From a virus: DNA of 23,606 nt. Position numbers and translations under genes: made by a program. Below, piece by piece: positions 13,699 through 20,318 of the stretch. Where the stretch lies: IMG/VR virus record IMGVR_UViG_3300031749_000474, positions 1 through 23,606 of that record; one strand, written 5' to 3'. Below the pieces are notes generated by a model. That model made no database searches, was not told the origin of the DNA, and saw nothing but the letters and a program-made list of their open reading frames with translations. The stretch's first letter is position 1, and the number at the start of each line of letters is the position of its first letter.

Positions 13699-14471
13699 GG
13701 CTGTCTCCTGTATTTTTCAGCTAAAAAGACCACATTCTGCAGCCGTATCAAGTCTGCCCTATCCTCAGCCGTTTCAGCGGCCTTCCAATATGTTGTGCGG
13801 TCTTTGAACCGTTTGGGAGCGCGCCAAATCCACGTCTCAAGGTGTCCGTCACAGAAGGACAGCACTCCAGCCTGACCGTGCCGGTCCGATGGCATGTTTA
13901 CCCATCTGTCGTCGGGGTACGGCCAAACGAGGAAATGGCCGTCGTCAATGCTATCTTGATGTTCGCAGATGAACGAGAGCAGTCTTGCCGGTTCTGGTAT
14001 TTGGTCCATGCGAAAGGCGACGTTCTGAACTTCGTTCGTTCTACCAGCGAGATTGCCGTTGAGCGAGTAGGACCGAACCCGTGGTTTTCGCGTCCTTGTC
14101 AAAGAATGATCCGATGGACAAACAAAAACCTGCGCTGCCTGCACGTACGGCCAGAGGCTGCCTTTCATTATCTGTTCTTGTGTCTCGTCGAGCACGGCGC
14201 TGCTGAAACCGGTCCACGAGTTTGATTCACTGCGCCACACCCTGTTCCAGACTGCTGTGTTGATCGGGAGACGGCCATCGTTCTCGTCCGCGTACATCGT
14301 CCAGCCAAGCTGAAGCTGTCGCAGGTTCGAGACGCAGCGGGCGGCTGAGGTTCGTTGCTTTGCCTTGGACGTGGCAGACAACAGCAACGACGAAAGTACA
14401 GCAATTATCGAGATTGTGACCAGAAGCTCGATCAATGTGAAACCAGTCCTCTTGCAAAAGTCGGCGCGCAT
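13695..14471 (-). CDS. Type IV pilin-like/pseudopilin protein with H-X9-DG motif
   Basis: A 258-aa protein with a class III-type leader: KRTG-FTLIELLVTISIIAVLSSLL, where a prepilin peptidase would cut after Gly10 and leave Phe11 and the conserved Glu15. A conserved N-terminal helix follows (RCVSNLRQLQLGWTMYADENDGRLP), typical of the very large pseudopilin-like family of Verrucomicrobiota, Lentisphaerota and Planctomycetota. Near the C-terminus, H198 is followed nine residues later by D208-G209, the H-X9-DG signature of this family. Function of the family is unsettled: surface fibre or secretion pseudopilus subunit. It is the first gene of a cassette of envelope genes and is preceded by a promoter-like sequence. 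Presence in a phage is unusual. Confidence 0.9.
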   Translation of the reverse strand: MRADFCKRTGFTLIELLVTISIIAVLSSLLLSATSKAKQRTSAARCVSNLRQLQLGWTMYADENDGRLPINTAVWNRVWRSESNSWTGFSSAVLDETQEQIMKGSLWPYVQAAQVFVCPSDHSLTRTRKPRVRSYSLNGNLAGRTNEVQNVAFRMDQIPEPARLLSFICEHQDSIDDGHFLVWPYPDDRWVNMPSDRHGQAGVLSFCDGHLETWIWRAPKRFKDRTTYWKAAETAEDRADLIRLQNVVFLAEKYRRQP

Positions 14472-14546
14472 TTTTAACTATCCGTTTCATACGTGCGCGG
14501 TTTATGCCCCGCAAGCAAAAAATTGTGAGATTTGATTACATGCTGG
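14472..14546 (-). promoter_or_regulatory. Promoter-like sequence before the surface cassette
   Basis: In this 75-base gap, reading on the minus strand, TTGCGG (14507-14512) is followed after 17 bases by TATGAA (14484-14489), a fair match to a sigma-70-type promoter. Just upstream a run of six T residues follows the end of the RlpA-like gene, without a clear stem, so termination there is doubtful. A small palindromic element, GCGG...CCGC, lies in the spacer. A promoter here would make the cassette its own transcription unit. Confidence 0.4.
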
Positions 14547-14957
14547 TTAAGGCGATGTCGTGCCCAGCGCGGCGTGAACCGCGCACCGCCGAAGCCTTTG
14601 ATTATCCAACGACCGAATCCGCACTACAACCAGTCCAACGCGCGGATTGGCAAGTCGCCGGAACGCTGCGGCGCTGAGGTCAATTGCCCTGCCGAGGTGT
14701 TTTGCGGGCCCGCGATCTGTCACCGTAACAACGACAGATTTCCGTCCTCGGCTGACGAGAAGTTTCGCGCCGAGGGGATAATCCCAGCAAGCGCATGTGA
14801 GCGCGTCTGGATCAAATCGTTTCCCGTTGGCCATGATTCTGCCCCGGTGCGAGTTACCGTACCACGATGCGATTCCTGTAGTTTCGGTAGGCTCGCTGCC
14901 GATGGCCGGTTGAAGCAAAGCTGATGCGGCAATGAACAGAAGCGCGGCAGTTTTCAT
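14547..14957 (-). CDS. Exported RlpA-like double-psi beta-barrel protein
   Basis: A 136-aa protein with a signal peptide (about residues 1-20, ending LLQPAIGSE) and one RlpA/DPBB domain (about 27-118). Diagnostic motifs are GIASWYG (28-34), GRIMANGKRFDPDALTCA (39-56), PLGAKLLV (61-68), TVTDRGP (78-84) and RAIDLSAAAFRRL (90-102). In RlpA of Pseudomonas this domain is a lytic transglycosylase acting on glycan strands without stem peptides. The SPOR domain of full RlpA is missing. The gene overlaps the previous stop by ATGA. In a phage it may aid lysis or cell-wall passage; it is the only exported wall-active candidate in the window. Role inferred. Confidence 0.88.
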   Translation of the reverse strand: MKTAALLFIAASALLQPAIGSEPTETTGIASWYGNSHRGRIMANGKRFDPDALTCACWDYPLGAKLLVSRGRKSVVVTVTDRGPAKHLGRAIDLSAAAFRRLANPRVGLVVVRIRSLDNQRLRRCAVHAALGTTSP

Positions 14958-15313
14958 GGCAAACTCGTCGAGGGCGCCGCCGGGTGCCTGTTGAAATCAT
15001 GTTTCACCGCCAGTTTCCACCGTTTTCGCCCAGGCGGATTGAGGTCCGGTCGCGGCCTGTTGTGCAGGTTCCCGTTGTTTCCGCTCGCGCAACCAGCCGG
15101 TCGTCCCATAATAGTCATACCGACAAGGTTTCCTCTTTCGTCCGCCACGCCAACCAAAAACTTGTGGCAAGGCAGCCTGCGATGATGCCTGTGATACCGC
15201 TGCACAGAAGCGTTGGCTTGTTCAAGCGCTACGGGAACAATATGCAGCCTCGGCTGCCGGCTTTTGTTTTGCGTTTGGGTCCTCGCGTTGGTGCTGGTAA
15301 GCAAACTGGGCAT
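14954..15313 (-). CDS. XF1762-like protein with a large internal deletion
   Basis: A 119-aa protein whose residues about 23-73 match the start of the phage/plasmid XF1762 family: LHIVPVALEQANASVQRYHRHHRRL, then HKFLVGVADERGNLVGMTIMGRP. In that family the GRP motif is followed by about 65 residues including a TLEVTRL-CTDG segment and an acetyltransferase-like core. Here that part is missing and the text passes at once to HNRPRPDLN and RKRWKLA, which fit the family's last 30 residues. The frame stays open, so the loss is a clean in-frame internal deletion. The ATG at 15313 overlaps the upstream gene by 92 bases; a later non-ATG start is possible. The function of the family is not established, and the shortened form may be inactive. 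Confidence 0.65.
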   Translation of the reverse strand: MPSLLTSTNARTQTQNKSRQPRLHIVPVALEQANASVQRYHRHHRRLPCHKFLVGVADERGNLVGMTIMGRPAGCASGNNGNLHNRPRPDLNPPGRKRWKLAVKHDFNRHPAAPSTSLP

Positions 15314-15533
15314 ATTGGATCATGTCATAGAATGTGTCCTGTTGATAGGTGCGCGCAGCGCGTTGCGCTTTGAATACCACAAGCATGAGCTCGACCAGCC
15401 AATCAGGTAGCGGATGGGGAAGCTCGATGCCGTAATGCTGGTTAATGAGTCCTGTCCACGATAGACCGATGTTCCGATGCGACTCGGAGGGGGGGCCGTA
15501 GATGTGACTTTTAGGACCTGGCGCTTCTGTCAT
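15222..15533 (-). CDS. DUF6378-like phage protein
   Basis: A 103-aa soluble protein. Its core, HRNIGLSWTGLINQHYGIEL, then WLVELMLVVFKAQRAAR and DTFYDMIQYAQFAY, fits the small helical phage family often annotated DUF6378. Conserved points are the W/F-x-x-L after a Gly-rich opening, the helical MLVVFK-x-x-R and the D-x-x-x-D-x-x-x-Y near the end. No enzymatic role is known for the family. The start at 15533 forms an ATGA overlap with the metallophosphoesterase stop; a longer open frame upstream would overlap that gene. The C-terminus is polar. Confidence 0.72.
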   Translation of the reverse strand: MTEAPGPKSHIYGPPSESHRNIGLSWTGLINQHYGIELPHPLPDWLVELMLVVFKAQRAARTYQQDTFYDMIQYAQFAYQHQREDPNAKQKPAAEAAYCSRSA

Positions 15534-16828
15534 TTTGTCAGTCTGTGAAACGGGGTGAAAGCGAAGACGCCGTGATGCGTGTCCACCAAAAATCCGACTT
15601 GGCAAGGGGCCGCGAATCTGCCGGCTGAGTGATCATATTCTGTCGTGCCGGTCAGCGCGCCGTTCACTATCACCCGATTTTCCAAGAACACCGGCGTGTG
15701 CCAGTGGCCAGTCACAACATAATCAAATCTTCTTCGGTTCATTCTGCGGATTGCTTCCCGCCCAACCTCGCGCTGAATGCCATACCACGGCACCCCCATC
15801 CAAGCCCGAACCGTATCTCCATGCTCACACAAGAACCGCCATCCATTGATGTTCGCCATTATCTTCATCCCGGGGGAGGAAATGCAGACCACGTTTGGCA
15901 AGGATCGAAGGCGAAGCTCAGCCAGTGCATATGTCAGGTATCCCATGTTGTATTCGGCCTTGCGTTTTGCGACCGGCTTCGGCGTTAGCCGCCCGTGATT
16001 ATCGGCACCGACTTCCCAGAAGTCCACATGGCTGAAGTGGGCCGCGACAGTGGCGACAGCCCAGGAGAGAAGCGAACCCGCGCGCGCTACCTGTACCGGT
16101 GTCGGAAATTCGGCGTTCGCCCTGAGTTCTTCCCGAATTTCGCCGGAAATCCAATCGCCGAGACCAATTATGGCACAATGGTCAATTGCGTACGCGCCAC
16201 GCTGGCAGATCACCCATTTGATGAACGCGCTGACAATCCGTTCGATCCCGGCCTGCGCCGCCTTCCAATTGAATCTGTTGCTGAATTCTACCTCGGACCC
16301 GCGGATAATTTCGCCGATATGCCAATCGCCAAGGAGCAGAACTGCGGAAACCTTCGGTTTTGATCGGGGCTGGGGTTTTATCAGCCTCACCTTTGGCGGT
16401 TCAATTTCTCTGACTGCGTCTCGGAGCCGGTCCATCGTTTCCTCCCGGGAGCCGAGCCGCTCCTTCAGAGATGCAATCTCGGTCCGCAGCATCGTTATCT
16501 GCTTTCGCAGAAAGTATTCGATAGGCTTCGTTTCTGAGGCCTCCCCAAGCGTCGTTGGACCAGCGCATATGGCGCGGTCTCGGTATTGTCGGCTTGCTTC
16601 ACCGCTCGATCCAGCTACCCATCTGACAGCAGCGCGTGCGCTTTCGATGCTCGGGAACAAGTCCGGTCGCCTGTCAGCCAGGGTCCTTGCGATCGTCTTG
16701 AACGGCAACGTTGGGTTTGCCGCAAGCGCAGCACGCACTATAATTGCGCGCTGGCGTTTCCATTCTGCCGCGCCACGCGCCAGTGGCGTTGTGGGTTTCG
16801 TTTCGTTTCGTTTCGTTTCGACGCTCAT
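15530..16828 (-). CDS. Metallophosphoesterase with N-terminal helical/HTH-like region
   Basis: A 432-aa protein. The calcineurin-like core begins near residue 160 and shows the metal-binding set: LLGDWHIGE (165-173), GLGDWISGE (222-230), GADNHGR (274-280), CEHGD (334-338) and GHWHTP (374-379). The GDWHIGE opening is shared with phage metallophosphoesterases and with SbcD/Mre11 nucleases. Residues 25-75 are helical with an HTH-like pattern, and 100-145 form a short coiled coil. It starts at 16828, overlapping the tail-tip gene stop by ATGA; the first codons are followed by five perfect GAAAC repeats. Substrate unknown: DNA ends, RNA or nucleotides are all possible. A partnership with the distant Rad50-like ATPase is conceivable but unproven. 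Confidence 0.85.
   Translation of the reverse strand: MSVETKRNETKPTTPLARGAAEWKRQRAIIVRAALAANPTLPFKTIARTLADRRPDLFPSIESARAAVRWVAGSSGEASRQYRDRAICAGPTTLGEASETKPIEYFLRKQITMLRTEIASLKERLGSREETMDRLRDAVREIEPPKVRLIKPQPRSKPKVSAVLLLGDWHIGEIIRGSEVEFSNRFNWKAAQAGIERIVSAFIKWVICQRGAYAIDHCAIIGLGDWISGEIREELRANAEFPTPVQVARAGSLLSWAVATVAAHFSHVDFWEVGADNHGRLTPKPVAKRKAEYNMGYLTYALAELRLRSLPNVVCISSPGMKIMANINGWRFLCEHGDTVRAWMGVPWYGIQREVGREAIRRMNRRRFDYVVTGHWHTPVFLENRVIVNGALTGTTEYDHSAGRFAAPCQVGFLVDTHHGVFAFTPFHRLTK
16795..16819 (-). repeat. Five tandem GAAAC repeats in a coding start
   Basis: Five perfect copies of GAAAC (minus strand) stand six bases after the ATG of the metallophosphoesterase gene and encode ETKRNETK. Because a pentamer cycles through three frames, the protein repeat is irregular while the DNA repeat is exact, showing that it is the DNA, or slippage during replication, that shaped it. 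Confidence 0.85.
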
Positions 16829-19692
16829 GGTTCCTCTGTGCCGATCGGCCTTGCCCGACCTGATTGATCGAGATAATAGTGCTCGCTCACGATCGGCGAA
16901 TTGCTCAGGCCGGCGGCTGCCGCGTAGGCGTGCAGGGTCTTGTCCGAGTAAACTGCAATCGGTCCAGAATAGAGGGTCCACTGACCGGCCTGCGGTTGGC
17001 CGTAGAGTTGCGTTATCTGATAGTAGATTGACGCGCCAGACGTTTTTGAAGTCAGCGTGATGGTTTTCGGATAGGTCTTGTACGGTCCGCCAACCGGATC
17101 GACAACTGGCGATAGCGCCGTGAGACCTTCGCCGATCGACAGGGTTCGCGTCGAGCCGCCGATGCTAACCTCTGATTGGGTGACAAGGCCCGATTCGTCT
17201 GTTACGATCCCAAACAAACGCCAGCAGCCGGGCTGCGGGAGGGTGAAAGTCGCAACAACGGTTTTTTGAGCAAGACGTTCTCGCGACGAGAACAGCACAA
17301 CCTCGTTCGCGCCCATCCTGCCCACAAGTTTGATCTCCGCGAGGTAACTGTCCGAGGCACTCGCCGAGAAGGACAGCCTGAACGTCGTATTCGGCGGGTA
17401 CTCGGTGTCCCAGCTAATAGGGCCGAAATCGGTTTCGCTCGCGAGTCGCGCTTCGGCCCCAAGCCATTCAACCTTCGGTGCAAAGATGTTCGCGAACGTG
17501 AATTGGACCGGATCGGTTTCGGACAGCTCGGACATTCCGAACTGGTTAATACTCTGAGCTTTCACATTTACGGTCGCCCCCGTGCGTTGGCATGCAGCGA
17601 ACAGCGGATGCTTATAAACAGCCAACGACTTCCGCCACAAAACCCATGCAATGTCTCCGGCGTGAAGGTACATCGGCTGGCGACCATCGCAGCCGCGCTT
17701 GACCCTTAGACGGTACGTGCCATCGTTTAGGTAAATTCGCCTGACCGACATCACCTCGAACTGTGACGGATCGTTTGCCTTGAACACGACACAGAGCAGC
17801 TTGTTGTCGGCAACGTCATCGCTGTCCAATAATGCTTCAACCTTTGCCCAGTCGTCGGTCGGCACCGAGGCGTCAGGCGTAATCCTGATGCCTTCCGACC
17901 AGTCTTCATACGGGTTTTTCGTCACAACGCCGCCAGTATCGTTCGTTTGAGTCTCATCGGGTCCGGGCGACTGGTAGCTGAACGTCCATACGTCAACCCA
18001 CGTGACTTTCACCCCGTCGATGTTGTATCCGGTTCCGCCAAGCCCTCGGATGTCAACCGTTTGGTCGTTCACCAGACCGTGCATGTTCGGGTACGTGCAC
18101 ACGGTGGCAACGTTATTCTGCCGTTTGCGCCATGCAGTTTGCACCGCTGGTTGCCAAACGCCGTGGTCTTGAGAGATCGTGCCGCGCACGCCACAGCTTT
18201 GCTGAGTCCCGAGCAAGCTGTACTGCTGCTCACCATCAGTTTGCCACCAGATGTTCCAGCCGACCGTGTTCATGTCACGGCGGTGCACGAGCACACCCAG
18301 CGCGCACGGCACGCCAGCAATGCAAGCCGGTACCTGCCATACCTGAACTTGGCCTTCCTCCGGGATTTCGGCTTCGCACTGTGCCTGTCCGACCGGGTGC
18401 GAAGCCGCGGTCAAACGCTGCGCAACCGGTGCCGACCGCTCAAGCTCCCATTCGATCTCGACGCTACCAGAATCGGGGCTGCCCCAGCGCTTCGAGATGC
18501 AACGCGCGACAAACTGCATTCCGAGAGCCTCATGGCTGATTTTGAAAAGCGAGCCGGGTTTGATTTGATCGGTCTTTTCTGCGCGTGCAGTAAGCGTGCC
18601 GGAAAGGGATGGCCATGCATTCAGTTTTAGCATCTCGTTCGCGAACGTCGTCGCCTGCTGCGCCCAATTTATCCACGGCATGTCATACGTTCTCGCCCGA
18701 GGCGCCCCGGTCAATGCCCAATTGGCGCGGTCAATTGCCTTCACGCAGCTATCCTTCCAGGCTCGCGCGCCGTCGCTGTAACGTACGCTGATCTCGTTAA
18801 ACGACGCCTCAGCCGTCTGCGCGTCGAACGACAGTTCGTCAACAAGGTCATGTATCGTCACCGTTTGCAGGGTGCCGGTGATCTGTTCGCTATGCGGAAA
18901 CCTGCCAGCAATGACTTTGCCGCTCGGGTCCCACCTGAACCAGCCGTCATAGTAGCTCGTAAGGTGGCGCAGAAAGTCGCGGATTGTCGTACCCTCTTCG
19001 AGGATCGGCGATACGTAAGAATCTTCTGACCGCGCCATCAGCGCGTTCGCCGTTTCGACCCACGACGTTGTGTCAATCACCGAGGCTGGCAACCCCAATC
19101 CACTAGCAGGGTTCGTGATCAGTTCCGCAGCAGCAGCAAGGGGGTTCATTTGCCCGCGCTCGTCCTCATGCTGTAGGTCGCCGGTGAGAATCTGTTGGTC
19201 AGGCCATCGCCGCATGATCAGCTCGATGTTCGGGGCAGCCTGTCGCATTCTGCCAAGGTACCAGTGGACGAGCTCGACTACAACGAACCCGCGGCATGGG
19301 GGGTGTCCGAGGTATTTTAAGACGCCCATTGGATGAACATCTTGGTCCAATGTGCCGCGATAGAAGAACATTGTGCCATAGCCGGGAACATATATTGAGA
19401 AGGGATTCGACTTATCCCCCAGCCACACGGTAAAAATCTGCCAGTACATGGAAGGCGGCGCATTCTGTTTACTTGATTGATGCGTGAGAACGCACTGCCA
19501 GATTCGTCCGCCGTGCGCTACGATCGCCCCGGAGTCGTACGTCTTGTTTTCTTCCCAGACCACGTATCCCGGCCAGATTAACTTGCCATCACAAACGACG
19601 CCCATTAGGTGCGTCACGGGGCCAACGCACACTACTCCGGCTACGTGGCCGTAATAGTCGTAAACGCCTGCGGATGCTTTATTCCACGACAT
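16825..19692 (-). CDS. Tail tip/host-attachment protein (gp15/J-like)
   Basis: A 955-aa protein in the place of the tip or host-specificity protein of phiJL001-type and gene-transfer-agent tails. The N-terminal region, DGKLIWPG and YVPGYGTMFFYRGTLDQ, and the central NWAQQATTFANEMLKLNAWPSLSGTL resemble the phage tail protein family. Two carbohydrate-binding-like modules stand out: a CBM5/12-type insert (about residues 45-87, aromatic positions W, Y, W, W) and a C-terminal chitobiase/hexosaminidase C-terminal-like domain (about 864-941, TYPKTITLTSKTSGASIYYQ). Fibronectin-like segments lie between (about 690-850). These parts probably contact the host surface. ATGA overlaps join it to its neighbours. 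Confidence 0.85.
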   Translation of the reverse strand: MSWNKASAGVYDYYGHVAGVVCVGPVTHLMGVVCDGKLIWPGYVVWEENKTYDSGAIVAHGGRIWQCVLTHQSSKQNAPPSMYWQIFTVWLGDKSNPFSIYVPGYGTMFFYRGTLDQDVHPMGVLKYLGHPPCRGFVVVELVHWYLGRMRQAAPNIELIMRRWPDQQILTGDLQHEDERGQMNPLAAAAELITNPASGLGLPASVIDTTSWVETANALMARSEDSYVSPILEEGTTIRDFLRHLTSYYDGWFRWDPSGKVIAGRFPHSEQITGTLQTVTIHDLVDELSFDAQTAEASFNEISVRYSDGARAWKDSCVKAIDRANWALTGAPRARTYDMPWINWAQQATTFANEMLKLNAWPSLSGTLTARAEKTDQIKPGSLFKISHEALGMQFVARCISKRWGSPDSGSVEIEWELERSAPVAQRLTAASHPVGQAQCEAEIPEEGQVQVWQVPACIAGVPCALGVLVHRRDMNTVGWNIWWQTDGEQQYSLLGTQQSCGVRGTISQDHGVWQPAVQTAWRKRQNNVATVCTYPNMHGLVNDQTVDIRGLGGTGYNIDGVKVTWVDVWTFSYQSPGPDETQTNDTGGVVTKNPYEDWSEGIRITPDASVPTDDWAKVEALLDSDDVADNKLLCVVFKANDPSQFEVMSVRRIYLNDGTYRLRVKRGCDGRQPMYLHAGDIAWVLWRKSLAVYKHPLFAACQRTGATVNVKAQSINQFGMSELSETDPVQFTFANIFAPKVEWLGAEARLASETDFGPISWDTEYPPNTTFRLSFSASASDSYLAEIKLVGRMGANEVVLFSSRERLAQKTVVATFTLPQPGCWRLFGIVTDESGLVTQSEVSIGGSTRTLSIGEGLTALSPVVDPVGGPYKTYPKTITLTSKTSGASIYYQITQLYGQPQAGQWTLYSGPIAVYSDKTLHAYAAAAGLSNSPIVSEHYYLDQSGRARPIGTEEP

Positions 19693-19698
19693 ACAAGC

Positions 19699-19884
19699 TC
19701 ATTTCTTGCCGCCAATGTCAACCTCGACTGCGTATACGCCTGTTACATTGCAAATCCAACGGACAGCGACCTTCCGGTCGCCAACAAACCACGGAATTAC
19801 CGTTGCTTCTTGGTTTGTATTCAGCTCCACTGGCTCAACGTTTGCCATCTCCAGTTCGTCGTTGACGTTGGGCGAATCATTCAT
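19699..19884 (-). CDS. Small tail-module protein, 61 aa
   Basis: An acidic N-terminal third (NDSPNVNDELEMANVEPVEL) is followed by a compact beta-type part (ATVIPWFVGDRKVAVRWICNVTGVYAVEVDIGG). No family recognised. The start at 19884 is chosen for its ATGA overlap with the NlpC/P60 stop; the tip gene follows six bases after its stop. Tight packing and good codon continuity with neighbours support a real gene, probably a tail-tip assembly accessory. Confidence 0.65.
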   Translation of the reverse strand: MNDSPNVNDELEMANVEPVELNTNQEATVIPWFVGDRKVAVRWICNVTGVYAVEVDIGGKK

Positions 19885-20318
19885 TTTGGCCTCCAGATAA
19901 TTGCAAGACGGTGTCCCCAAGTCGGATCCGCGAGGTCTGAAATTATTACGCCGGGCCCGCGTATGCAGTGGACGAACCTGTTTCCGTCGAGGGCAACGCC
20001 AAGGTGATGCACGATCCTGCCGACCCTGAATGCGAGTAGATCGCCAGTCTGGGGCGTTGTGCCGTCGATCCGAATAAACCGGTCAAGCCCGGCCATGAAC
20101 GGTTCGATCAATCCGTCTCGTGCGTAGCGGTAATAGTCCATCGGCACCTCGGGCACGGATACGTCAATAACACCGGCCTCGCGGTAAATCTCGGCAACGA
20201 GCTTTTGGCACGAGACACCGACCCCTTTCTGGCTCGCATTGGCCCGGAATGGCGTCCCGAGCCAGCTCTCAACAATCTGCCGCAGTTTCGGCGACATGTC
20301 TTCTCCGGTTGGAGTCAT
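19881..20318 (-). CDS. NlpC/P60 peptidase of the tail tip (gp14-like)
   Basis: A 145-aa cysteine peptidase. C37 in GVGVSCQKLVAEIY is the nucleophile, H104 or H105 in RIVHHLGVAL the base and H117 in RFVHC a likely third residue; TPQTGDLLAF (88-97) is the usual segment before the catalytic His. In GTA and phiJL001-type tails the equivalent protein cleaves peptide stems in peptidoglycan during DNA entry. The residue before the catalytic Cys is Ser where Asp is common. The start at 20318 overlaps the hub gene stop by ATGA; the longer open frame reads back through the hub gene and is rejected. Confidence 0.85.
   Translation of the reverse strand: MTPTGEDMSPKLRQIVESWLGTPFRANASQKGVGVSCQKLVAEIYREAGVIDVSVPEVPMDYYRYARDGLIEPFMAGLDRFIRIDGTTPQTGDLLAFRVGRIVHHLGVALDGNRFVHCIRGPGVIISDLADPTWGHRLAIIWRPK

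Noticed and set aside
16050-17060. + strand open frame (336 codons) across the metallophosphoesterase and tip genes
   Set aside because: It spans a coupled gene junction on the other strand and its product has no family character.
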